DNA from: Nocardioides turkmenicus
GTDB taxonomy: Bacteria; Actinomycetota; Actinomycetes; Propionibacteriales; Nocardioidaceae
Length of the DNA: 64,000 bases
Direction: 5' to 3'
Assembly (NCBI RefSeq): GCF_011045035.1
Contig: NZ_JAALAA010000009.1
Location: 62,001 to 126,000, forward strand
The notes under the pieces are model-generated. The model did not search any database, was not told the DNA's origin, and saw nothing but the letters and a program-made list of their open reading frames with translations. Numbering within the stretch: the first letter of the stretch is position 1; each line of letters opens with the position of its first letter. Shown here piece after piece: positions 17,096 to 24,585 of this stretch. The translations under genes were made by a program, and so were the position numbers.

Positions 17096-17835
17096 TGACC
17101 TACAAGCTCGTCCTTCTGCGTCACGGCGAGAGCGAGTGGAACGCGCTCAACCTCTCCACCGGCTGGGTCGACGTCGACCTGACCGACAAGGGCCGGGCCG
17201 AGGCCGTCAACGGCGGCCGGCTGCTGGCCGAGGCGGGAATCCTTCCCGACCTGGTCCACACCAGCCTGCTGCGTCGTGCGATCAACACCGCCAACATCGC
17301 TCTCGACACCGCTGAGCGTCACTGGATCCCGGTGCGCCGCGACTGGCGTCTCAACGAGCGCCACTACGGCGCGCTGCAGGGCAAGAACAAGTCCGAGACG
17401 CTGAAGAAGTTCGGCGAGGAGCAGTTCCAGCTGTGGCGTCGTTCCTACGACGTCCCGCCGCCGCCGATCGAGGCCGACTCCGAGTTCTCCCAGGCCGGCG
17501 ACGCTCGCTACGCCGACATCGAGGTGCCGGCGACCGAGTGCCTCAAGGACGTCGTCGCCCGGATGATCCCCTACTGGGAGTCGGCGATCGTGCCGGACCT
17601 CCAGGCCGGCAAGACCGTCCTGGTCACCGCCCACGGCAACAGCCTGCGTGCGCTGGTCAAGCACCTCGACAACATCTCCGACACCGACATCGCCAAGCTC
17701 AACATCCCCACGGCCCAGCCGCTGGTCTACGAGCTCGACGAGTCGCTGAAGCCGGTCGTCACCGGTGGCACCTACCTCGACCCCGAGGCCGCGGCCGCCG
17801 CGGCTGAGGCTGTCGCCAACCAGGGCAAGCAGTAA
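17095..17835 (+). CDS. gpmA: 2,3-bisphosphoglycerate-dependent phosphoglycerate mutase
   Basis: Interconverts 3- and 2-phosphoglycerate in glycolysis. The 246-residue protein has the phosphohistidine motif [10 protein letters not shown] at about 7-16, then [30 protein letters not shown] (Glu base region) and the second His in [15 protein letters not shown]. The length is normal for the dPGM class. The ATG overlaps the upstream lipoprotein stop. A strong hairpin terminator follows within 10 bases. The neighbourhood gpm, senX3-regX3 and mshA is conserved with M. tuberculosis (Rv0486-Rv0491). Confidence 0.96.
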   Translation: MTYKLVLLRHGESEWNALNLSTGWVDVDLTDKGRAEAVNGGRLLAEAGILPDLVHTSLLRRAINTANIALDTAERHWIPVRRDWRLNERHYGALQGKNKSETLKKFGEEQFQLWRRSYDVPPPPIEADSEFSQAGDARYADIEVPATECLKDVVARMIPYWESAIVPDLQAGKTVLVTAHGNSLRALVKHLDNISDTDIAKLNIPTAQPLVYELDESLKPVVTGGTYLDPEAAAAAAEAVANQGKQ

Positions 17836-17843
17836 GCAGCAAT

Positions 17844-17888
17844 CCCGCCGAGTCGGCTCGTCTTGACGGGCCGACTCGGCGGGTTTTT
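17844..17888 (+). terminator. rho-independent terminator of gpmA
   Basis: Arms at 17844-17862 and 17865-17883 pair over 19 bp (CCCGCCGAGTCGGCTCGTC, one G-T wobble) around a TT loop, followed by TTTTT. Its inner 34 bases recur almost unchanged at 55220-55253. Confidence 0.85.
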
Positions 17889-17914
17889 GCGTCAGAAGGA
17901 GCCGACTCGGCGGC

Positions 17915-18565
17915 TCAGGAGTCGGCCGGGGTCTCCCCGGTCACCACGAAGACGACCCGGTTGGCCACGGTGACGGCGTGGTCGGCGATGCGCTCGTAGT
18001 AGCGACCCAGGAGAGCCACGTCGACGGCCGGCTCGACGCCGGCGGTCCACTCCTGGCCCAGCAGCTCGGCGAACGACTTGCGTCGCAGCTGGTCCATCTC
18101 GTCGTCGTCGGCGACCAGGTCCTGAGCCGCGGAGACATCGCGGTCACGGAGGATCTGGCAGGTGCGCCCGACCATCTGCTCGGCCACCTCCGCCATCCTC
18201 TGGATGGTCGGCTCGGCGATCTCGGGAACAGCCTTGTTCGGCGTACGCAGCCGGGCGATCTTGGCGATGTGGACGGAGAGGTCGCCCATCCGCTCGAGGT
18301 CGGAGATCATCCGCAACGCGGCGACGACGACGCGGAGGTCGCCGGCCACCGGGGACTGCAGACCGAGCAGCTCGAGGGCGTTCTCCTCGATGCGCTCGCG
18401 GGCGTCGTCGATCTCGACATCCTTGTCGATCACCTGCTCGGCGAGGTCGTTGCGGGCCTCGAGCAGAGCGATGGTGGCGTCGCGTACGGCCACCGATACC
18501 AGCTCACAGACATTGGTGAGATCGGTGAAGATGGCATCGAGGTCGTCATGGAAAGCAGCACGCAT
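17915..18565 (-). CDS. phoU: phosphate signalling protein PhoU
   Basis: 216-residue all-helical protein with two PhoU repeats, which links the phosphate ABC transporter to the SenX3/PhoR kinase and restrains phosphate uptake. Recognisable segments are the N-terminal MRAAFHDDLDAIFTDLTNV, DVEIDDARERIEENALELL and the EYERIADH-like YYERIADHAVTVANRVVFVV near the C-terminus. It is divergent from senX3-regX3 and shares an intergenic region containing a PHO-box-like direct repeat. No pst transporter genes are in the window. Confidence 0.92.
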   Translation of the reverse strand: MRAAFHDDLDAIFTDLTNVCELVSVAVRDATIALLEARNDLAEQVIDKDVEIDDARERIEENALELLGLQSPVAGDLRVVVAALRMISDLERMGDLSVHIAKIARLRTPNKAVPEIAEPTIQRMAEVAEQMVGRTCQILRDRDVSAAQDLVADDDEMDQLRRKSFAELLGQEWTAGVEPAVDVALLGRYYERIADHAVTVANRVVFVVTGETPADS

Positions 18566-18603
18566 GTCCCGATCCTAGACACCCGACATGTACTGATCTT
18601 CAT

Positions 18604-18625
18604 CGCGAGTGAACCGATGGTGAAC
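18604..18625. promoter_or_regulatory. candidate PHO box (RegX3/PhoP operator)
   Basis: On the minus strand GTTCACCATCG and GTTCACTCGCG are two adjacent 11-base direct repeats, each beginning GTTCAC. This matches the two-unit PHO box of actinobacteria (11-base units starting GTTCAC). It lies between phoU and senX3 and could serve either gene. Confidence 0.65.
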
Positions 18626-18685
18626 GTTCGGCGCGGAGGCGTCCAGTGGTGAAGAAAGGGTGTTTGATGGGATTACCCTGATCGT

Positions 18686-19843
18686 GTGGACTCGACGACG
18701 CAGGCCTTTCTTGCTGCGCTCCTCGGCGCTGTCGTCGCCGGAGCGGCGGTGCTTGCGTGGGCGATGAGCGAGCGTTCGCGGCAGCGGATCCCGGAGGTGG
18801 AGCCACCGAAGGTTCCCTCCGAGGTGGCCGCCGTCCTCTCGGTCCTGCGCAGCAGCGCGGTCGTCGTGGACGAGGACGACACGGTCCTCAAGGCCAGCGC
18901 CCCGGCGTACGCCCTGGGGCTGGTGCGTGGCACCTCGCTGGTCTCCCCCGAGCTCTCCGACCTCGTCCACGGCGTGCGCCGTGATGGCCAGATCCGCGAG
19001 ACCGAGCTGGTGATCTCGCGCGCCAACGGGGCCTCCCGCCACGTCACCGCCCGGGTCGCCCCGCTCGGCACCCACCTCACCCTCGCCCTGGTCGAGGACC
19101 GCACCCGCGAGCGCCGCGTCGAGGCCGTACGCCGCGACTTCGTCGCCAACGTCAGCCACGAGCTCAAGACACCGGTCGGCGCGATCCGGGTGCTCGCCGA
19201 CGCGGTCACCGAGGCCTCCGACGACCCCGAGGCCGTACGCCGCTTCTCCAACCGGATGATCACCGAGTCCGAGCGTCTGACCGAGCTCGTCCAGCAGATC
19301 ATCGAGCTCTCCCGCCTCCAGGGCGACGAGCCGCTGGAGGCCCCGGTCGCGGTCGACGTCGACAAGGTCATCGCGTCCGCCATCGACAGCTCGACCGTCG
19401 ATGCCGACGCCAAGAGCATCAACGTGGTCAGCGCCGGCACCGCCGGGCTGCACGTCTTCGGCAACGAGGAGCAGGTCTCGACGGCGGTGACCAACCTGGT
19501 CTCCAACGCGGTCGCCTACTCCGACCCGGGCTCGACCGTGACCGTCTCCACGCGCGCGACCGACGGCTCGGTCGAGATCTCCGTCGTGGACCAGGGCATC
19601 GGCATCCCGTCCACGGAGATCGACCGGATCTTCGAGCGCTTCTACCGGGTCGACCCCGCCCGCCACCGCTCCACCGGCGGCACCGGGCTCGGCCTGTCGA
19701 TCGTCAAGCACGTCGCCGCCACGCATGGTGGCGAGGTCAAGGTCTGGTCGCAGGAGGGTCAGGGTTCCACCTTCACCCTCACGCTGCCCCAGCACCTACC
19801 AACTGCCGGGCAGTCCGGCACAAGCAAGGAGGAACGCCCGTGA
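18686..19843 (+). CDS. senX3: sensor histidine kinase SenX3/PhoR-like
   Basis: Phosphate-responsive membrane kinase of 385 residues, partner of RegX3. One hydrophobic segment at about 7-27 is followed by a PAS-like region (about 45-140). The H-box is FVANVSHELKTP with phosphoacceptor His158, and the ATPase domain has NLVSNAVAYS (N-box), DQGIGIP and GGTGLGLSI. A single N-terminal membrane segment with a cytosolic PAS suggests sensing through PhoU and the transporter rather than an external loop. TACCCT at 18674-18679 lies 6 bases before the GTG, so the mRNA may be leaderless. It overlaps regX3 by 4 bases. Confidence 0.92.
   Translation: MDSTTQAFLAALLGAVVAGAAVLAWAMSERSRQRIPEVEPPKVPSEVAAVLSVLRSSAVVVDEDDTVLKASAPAYALGLVRGTSLVSPELSDLVHGVRRDGQIRETELVISRANGASRHVTARVAPLGTHLTLALVEDRTRERRVEAVRRDFVANVSHELKTPVGAIRVLADAVTEASDDPEAVRRFSNRMITESERLTELVQQIIELSRLQGDEPLEAPVAVDVDKVIASAIDSSTVDADAKSINVVSAGTAGLHVFGNEEQVSTAVTNLVSNAVAYSDPGSTVTVSTRATDGSVEISVVDQGIGIPSTEIDRIFERFYRVDPARHRSTGGTGLGLSIVKHVAATHGGEVKVWSQEGQGSTFTLTLPQHLPTAGQSGTSKEERP
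19826..19832 (+). promoter_or_regulatory. strong ribosome-binding site of regX3
   Basis: AAGGAGG, 7 bases before the GTG at 19840 and inside the end of senX3. It supports independent as well as coupled initiation of the response regulator. Confidence 0.7.
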
Positions 19844-20517
19844 CCCGGGTACTCGTCGTCGAAGATGAAGCCAGCTACAGCGAGGCGCTGTCCTACATGC
19901 TCCGCAAGGAGGGCTTCGAGGTCGCCGTCGCCGAGGACGGCACCGACGCTCTGAAGGAGTTCGACCGCAACGGGGCAGACATCGTGCTGCTCGACCTGAT
20001 GCTTCCCGGTCTCTCCGGCACCGAGGTGTGCCGGCAGATCCGGGCCACCTCGTCCGTCCCGGTCATCATGGTGACCGCCAAGGACGACGAGGTCGACAAG
20101 GTCGTCGGTCTCGAGCTCGGTGCCGACGACTACGTCACCAAGCCCTACTCCCCGCGCGAGCTCGTTGCCCGCATCCGCGCCGTTCTCCGCCGCGGCACCG
20201 AGCCCGACGCCGCGCCCGCGACGTTGGAGGCCGGGCCGGTCCGGATGGACGTGGAGCGCCACGTCGTCACCGTCGACGGCAACGAGCAGCGCCTGCCCCT
20301 CAAGGAGTTCGAGCTCCTCGAGATGTTCCTGCGCAACCCCGGCCGGGTCCTGACCCGCGGCCAGCTCATCGACCGCGTCTGGGGCTCCGACTACGTCGGC
20401 GACACCAAGACCCTCGACGTACACGTCAAGCGCCTGCGGGCCAAGCTCGAGCCGGACCCGTCCGAGCCGAAGTTCCTGGTCACCGTGCGGGGGCTGGGCT
20501 ACAAGCTCGACCTCTGA
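19840..20517 (+). CDS. regX3: response regulator RegX3/PhoP-like (OmpR family)
   Basis: 225-residue transcription factor. The receiver domain has the acidic pair in VVEDE, phosphoacceptor Asp52 in VLLDLMLPG and Lys in VTAKDDEVDK. The C-terminal winged helix includes RLPLKEFELLEMFLRNPGRV and the recognition region VHVKRLRAKLE. It should bind PHO boxes of GTTCAC repeats such as the one at 18604-18625, which would give autoregulation. The GTGA overlap with the senX3 stop and the AAGGAGG site fix the start. Confidence 0.94.
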   Translation: MTRVLVVEDEASYSEALSYMLRKEGFEVAVAEDGTDALKEFDRNGADIVLLDLMLPGLSGTEVCRQIRATSSVPVIMVTAKDDEVDKVVGLELGADDYVTKPYSPRELVARIRAVLRRGTEPDAAPATLEAGPVRMDVERHVVTVDGNEQRLPLKEFELLEMFLRNPGRVLTRGQLIDRVWGSDYVGDTKTLDVHVKRLRAKLEPDPSEPKFLVTVRGLGYKLDL

Positions 20518-20532
20518 GGTGCGCCTGCGCCC

Positions 20533-20618
20533 GCTGACCGAGTTATCTCGGTGAGCGGGCGCTTCCTTCGTGGAGTTCCACGAAGTCAGTGAGCCTCCAC
20601 CGAGTTACCTCGGTCAGC
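20533..20618. repeat. 86-bp triple-hairpin repeat, copy A
   Basis: Bounded by GCTGACCGAG and CTCGGTCAGC and containing three palindromes: ACCGAG/CTCGGT, TCGTGGA/TCCACGA and ACCGAG/CTCGGT again. A second element of exactly the same length and layout lies at 52104-52189. Its distal part encodes the last residues of the MFS transporter gene. Confidence 0.8.
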
Positions 20619-21923
20619 ATCCAACGCGCCTCGCGGCATCACCAGCGACATCAGCGCGGCAGCCGCGCACAGGGCGCCGGCGGCGTACCAGACCAGGTCG
20701 TAGGAGCCGGTGGTGTCGCGTACGACGCCACCGACCCACGCGACCAGACCCGCGCCGACCTGGTGGGAGGCGAGGACCCAGCCGAAGACGATCGGGGCGT
20801 CCTCGGGCCAGACCTCGCGGCACAGCGCGAGCGTGGGCGGCACGGTGGCAACCCAGTCGAGGCCGTAGAAGACGATGAAGAACACCATCGGGATGTGCAC
20901 CTCGGGCGCCAGCAGCATCGGCAGGAAGATCAGCGAGATCCCGCGCAGCGAGTAGTAGACGCCGAGCAGCACGACCGGGTTGAAGCGGTCGGTGAGCCAG
21001 CCGGAGAAGATCGTGCCGGCGACGTCGAAGATGCCGATCACGGCGAGCAGCGACGCGGCCGCGACCGTGGCCATCCCATGGTCGTGCGCGGCGGGCACGA
21101 AGTGGGTCCTGATCAGCCCGTTCGTGGTGATGCCGCAGATCGCGAAGGCACCGGCGAGGAGCCAGAACGCCTTCGTACGCATCGCCATCCCGAGCACCCG
21201 CACGGTCCGTAGCGCGGCGCCGGTCGCGGGCGCGGGACGCGGCACGATCTGGGAGGAGCCGTAGGGCGCGAGACCGACGTCGGCCGGGTAGTCGCGAAGG
21301 AGCAGCAGCACGAACGGGATCACCGCGGCGGCGACCAGTGCGATCGTCACCGAGGCGGCCCGCCAGCCGAACTCCCCGATCAGGATCGCCAGCACCGGCA
21401 GGAAGATCAGCTGTCCCGAGGCGCCGCCGGCGGTCAGCAGGCCGCTGACCAGGCCCTGGCGCTTGTCGAACCAGCGGGTGGTGATCGTGGCGCCGAAAGC
21501 GAGTGCCATGCAGCCGCTGCCGCCGCCGACGAGGACGCCCCAGCCGAGGACGAACTGCCACGACTGGCTCATCCAGACGGTGCCGAGCGAGCCGAGGGTG
21601 ATCATGGTGAGCGCGACGGCCACCACCGGCCGGATGCCGAAGCGGTCCATCAGGGCGGCCGCGAACGGGGCGGTCAGGCCGTAGAGCGCGAGCTGCAGCG
21701 TGATCCCAGCCCCGATCGTGCCGCGCGACCAGCCGAACTCCTCGTGCAGCGGGCCGACCAGCAGGCCCGGTGCCGCGGTGAACGCGGCGGCTCCGACGAT
21801 GGTCACGAAGGCGATGCCGGCCACCCACCAGGCGGGGTGGATGCGGGGTCGGCGGGCGGAGGTGCGGCCGGCAGGCGGCGGGGTCGTCGTCTGGGCGGTG
21901 TCCTGAGCCTGTCGAAGGGTCAT
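20586..21923 (-). CDS. MFS transporter
   Basis: Major facilitator of about 445 residues with 12 hydrophobic segments; substrate unknown. The N-terminal half has GPLHEEFGWSRGTIGAGI and the loop MDRFGIRP, as in oxalate/formate-antiporter-like and monocarboxylate-type MFS proteins. The ATG at 21923 is preferred over 21932 because the GGGAAGG site then lies 9 bases upstream. The first residues (MTLRQAQDTAQ) are encoded by a sequence resembling a common actinobacterial palindromic repeat, and the last residues lie in the 86-bp repeat. It is divergent from the GlxA-type regulator, which may control it. Confidence 0.82.
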   Translation of the reverse strand: MTLRQAQDTAQTTTPPPAGRTSARRPRIHPAWWVAGIAFVTIVGAAAFTAAPGLLVGPLHEEFGWSRGTIGAGITLQLALYGLTAPFAAALMDRFGIRPVVAVALTMITLGSLGTVWMSQSWQFVLGWGVLVGGGSGCMALAFGATITTRWFDKRQGLVSGLLTAGGASGQLIFLPVLAILIGEFGWRAASVTIALVAAAVIPFVLLLLRDYPADVGLAPYGSSQIVPRPAPATGAALRTVRVLGMAMRTKAFWLLAGAFAICGITTNGLIRTHFVPAAHDHGMATVAAASLLAVIGIFDVAGTIFSGWLTDRFNPVVLLGVYYSLRGISLIFLPMLLAPEVHIPMVFFIVFYGLDWVATVPPTLALCREVWPEDAPIVFGWVLASHQVGAGLVAWVGGVVRDTTGSYDLVWYAAGALCAAAALMSLVMPRGALDADRGNSVEAH

Positions 21924-21994
21924 GAGACGCATCCTTCCCGTTGCTCGCCCGGACGGACAGTGGCCTGATTGACATCTATCGATAAGATCCAGCC

Positions 21995-22984
21995 ATGGGT
22001 GACGTACGGGTTCCTTCTCCGCACCGGGTCGCGGTGCTGATCCAGGACGGGTTCATCCCGTTCGAGATCGGCATCCCGCACCGGATCTTCGGCAAGGCCC
22101 GCGACAGCCAGGACCGGCTGCTCTACGAGGTCGTCACCTGCACCACCGGCGGCCCCGGACCGGTGCAGTCGGACTCCGACGTGGTCGTCCTCGCGCCGCA
22201 CGGGCCCGAGGCGCTCGCGAAGGCCGACACCGTGGTGATCCCGAAGTTCGGCCGCGACTACCCGACGGTCTCCGACGGTGTGCTGACGGCGCCGCTCAAG
22301 GAGGCGCTCGACATGATCCGGCCCGGCACCCGGATCATGTCGATCTGCACCGGCGCCTTCGCCCTCGCTGCCGCCGGCCTCCTCGACGGCCGTCCGGCGA
22401 CCACCCACTGGGCGCACACCGACGACTTCCGGACGCTGTTTCCGCAGGTCAGGCTGGACCCGGACGTACTCTTCGTCGACGACGGCGACATCCTCACCTC
22501 CGCCGGCGTGGCCTCCGGCGTGGACCTCTGCCTGCATGTCGTACGCCGCGACCACGGCGCCGCGGTCGCCAACCGCGTCGCCCGGGTGACGGTCGTCCCG
22601 CCCCACCGCGACGGCGGCCAGGCCCAGTTCATCCGGCACCAGGCACCTGCCCCGGGCGACGCCGGCATCTCGGCGGCGACCGCGTGGGCCCTCGCCCATC
22701 TCGACCAGCCTCTCACCCTGGAGGCGATGGCGGCCCAGGTCTCGATGTCGGTGCGTACCTTCACCCGCCGGTTCCGCGACGAGACCGGCGACTCCCCCGG
22801 CCGTTGGCTGCAGCGCCAGCGCATCGAGCTCGCCCGCACCCTCCTCGAGACCACCGACCTGAGCATGGAGCAGGTGGCCGCCCGCTGCGGCTTCAACACT
22901 GCTCAGTCCCTCCGCCTCCACTTCCAGGGCGCCCTCGGCATCACCCCCACCGCGTACCGCCGCACCTTCCGCGGTGGTTCCTGA
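21995..22984 (+). CDS. GlxA family transcriptional regulator (DJ-1/PfpI plus AraC domains)
   Basis: 329 residues in two domains. Residues about 8-175 form a class I glutamine-amidotransferase-like DJ-1/PfpI domain with ICTGAFALAAAGLLDGR around the nucleophile elbow (Cys in the ICTG segment). Residues about 220-320 form an AraC-type helix-turn-helix pair, with VSMSVRTFTRRFRDETG and VAARCGFNTAQSLRLHF. Such regulators usually activate adjacent catabolic or transport genes; the divergent MFS gene is the obvious candidate. TAAGAT at 21983-21988 lies 6 bases before the ATG and overlaps a TATCGATA palindrome. Confidence 0.9.
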   Translation: MGDVRVPSPHRVAVLIQDGFIPFEIGIPHRIFGKARDSQDRLLYEVVTCTTGGPGPVQSDSDVVVLAPHGPEALAKADTVVIPKFGRDYPTVSDGVLTAPLKEALDMIRPGTRIMSICTGAFALAAAGLLDGRPATTHWAHTDDFRTLFPQVRLDPDVLFVDDGDILTSAGVASGVDLCLHVVRRDHGAAVANRVARVTVVPPHRDGGQAQFIRHQAPAPGDAGISAATAWALAHLDQPLTLEAMAAQVSMSVRTFTRRFRDETGDSPGRWLQRQRIELARTLLETTDLSMEQVAARCGFNTAQSLRLHFQGALGITPTAYRRTFRGGS

Positions 22985-22994
22985 GCCTCGAGGC

Positions 22995-23052
22995 CGAGTC
23001 GGTAGTTGTGGGCGACGAAAGTAGACTTTCGTCGCCCACAACTACCGACTCG
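22995..23052. repeat. 58-bp perfect palindrome (28-bp arms)
   Basis: Arms at 22995-23022 and 23025-23052 are exact inverse complements over 28 bases around an AG centre. The outer ends are CGAGTCGG/CCGACTCG, shared with the hairpins at 17844 and 55220. It begins 10 bases after the GlxA-type regulator stop. There is no T-tract, so it is not a standard terminator. Confidence 0.85.
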
Positions 23053-23155
23053 CGCGACAGAACTACAGATTCGGCGGGGGCGAGATGGCGGGATGTCCAA
23101 CATGGTTGACCGTTATCCGCTCGCCCGATCGCGTACTGGTCCCTAGCCTTTTACT

Positions 23156-24058
23156 GTGACGACGACCATCGACCCCACCCCCACCACGACCACGCCGCTC
23201 TGGAAGCCACTCGTCGCCTGTGGGGTCACGCTGGTGCTGTGGGCGTCGGCGTTCGTCGGGATCCGCTACCTGGGCGACACCGTCCCTCCGGGGAGCCTGT
23301 CGCTGGGCCGGCTGATCGTGATGGTCGCGGCACTCGGTGCGTACCTCGCGCTGAAGGGCGGGTTCCGGCTGCCGACCAAGAAGGAGTGGCCGTTGATCGC
23401 GCTCGGCGGCGCATCGTGGCTGGGCATCTACAACCTTGCGCTCAACGAGTCGGAGCGGCGTATCGACGCCGCCACCGCCGCCCTGATCATCCAGGTCGGA
23501 CCGATCGTGGTCGCGCTCTTGGCCGGGCTGGTCCTCAAGGAGCGGATCCACCGCTGGATCCTGATCGGCACCGGCGTCGGGTTCGCGGGCGTCGTGCTGA
23601 TCGGGCGCGCCTCGGCCAACGGCGACACCGGCGACTGGATCGGCGTCGTCCTCTCCCTGGTCGCGGCGCTGACCTTCGCTGTCGGAGTGCTCTCCCAGAA
23701 GAAGCTGCTGCCGACGATGAGCGCGCTGCTGCTGACGTTCTGGTACGCCGTCGCCGGCCTCGTCGTCTGCCTGCCCTGGTCGGGCGAGCTGGTCGCCACG
23801 ATCCCCGACATCAGCGTCGCCAACCTCGGCTGGATCGTCTACCTCGGCCTCTTCCCGAGCGCCCTGGCCTTCGTGACCTGGGCCTACGCGCTCTCCCACT
23901 CCGATGCCGGCAAGTTCGCGCAGTCGACGTTCCTGGTGCCGTTCATCACCGCGCTGATGGCGTGGCTGGTGCTCGGCGAGGTGCCGCCCGCGCTCGCCTT
24001 CGTCGGTGGCGCGATGTGCATCGCGGGTGTGCTGATCACCCGTCGCCAGCCGCGCTAG
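23156..24058 (+). CDS. EamA (DMT) family transporter
   Basis: 300 residues with ten hydrophobic segments arranged as two EamA repeats, typical of drug/metabolite exporters such as RhtA or YdcZ-like proteins. Characteristic segments are the N-terminal LWASAFVGIRYLG, QVGPIVVALLAGLVLKERIH ending the first repeat, and STFLVPFITALMAWLVLGEVPP in the second. The substrate is unknown. TAGCCT at 23144-23149 ends 6 bases before the GTG, so it may be leaderless. Its stop overlaps the convergent ybjN stop by 4 bases. Confidence 0.87.
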   Translation: MTTTIDPTPTTTTPLWKPLVACGVTLVLWASAFVGIRYLGDTVPPGSLSLGRLIVMVAALGAYLALKGGFRLPTKKEWPLIALGGASWLGIYNLALNESERRIDAATAALIIQVGPIVVALLAGLVLKERIHRWILIGTGVGFAGVVLIGRASANGDTGDWIGVVLSLVAALTFAVGVLSQKKLLPTMSALLLTFWYAVAGLVVCLPWSGELVATIPDISVANLGWIVYLGLFPSALAFVTWAYALSHSDAGKFAQSTFLVPFITALMAWLVLGEVPPALAFVGGAMCIAGVLITRRQPR

Positions 24059-24585
24059 CCCTTCGGCTCGTCTTCCCTCTCGAGCCAACCGCGAAACGCC
24101 TCGAGGTTCGCCGTCGACTCACCGCGCAGCTTGCGCCACTCCCACTCCTTGCGGATCGAGGAGGCGAAGCCGAGCTCGAGGATGGTGTTGAAGGACTCGT
24201 CCGCGTACGTCAGGACCGAGCCGAGCAGGCGATCGAGCTCGTCAGGCGTGACCATCGCCAGCGGCAGCCGGCCGTCGAGATAGATGTCGCCGAGCCGGTC
24301 GAGCCCGAAGGCCACGCCGTAGAGCCGCAGGTTGCGCTCGAGCAGCCAGCGGTAGACGGTCTCGAAGTTCTCGTCGGGGCGGCGGCAGACGAAGGCGTGC
24401 ACACCCAACGCGTGCTGCCCGAGGTCGAGGCGGACCGGCGTCTGCAGCTTGCGCTCCCCCGGGAGCGAGAACGAGAACGCCAGGTCGCCCGACGGCAGTG
24501 ACGCCTCGTCCCAGGTCAGGTCGTTGGACTTCAGCCAGCCGCGTACGACCTCGTCCTGATCGGCCCGCGAATCGACATCACTCAT
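24055..24585 (-). CDS. YbjN domain-containing protein
   Basis: 176-residue protein of the actinobacterial YbjN group, related to type III secretion chaperone-like folds; the molecular role is unknown. Conserved segments include [43 protein letters not shown] and the C-terminal Trp-rich EWEWRKLRG. The ATG overlaps the mshA stop (ATGA), so it is translationally coupled to mycothiol glycosyltransferase, as in M. tuberculosis Rv0486-Rv0487. A role linked to mycothiol metabolism is inferred only from that context. Confidence 0.85.
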   Translation of the reverse strand: MSDVDSRADQDEVVRGWLKSNDLTWDEASLPSGDLAFSFSLPGERKLQTPVRLDLGQHALGVHAFVCRRPDENFETVYRWLLERNLRLYGVAFGLDRLGDIYLDGRLPLAMVTPDELDRLLGSVLTYADESFNTILELGFASSIRKEWEWRKLRGESTANLEAFRGWLEREDEPKG

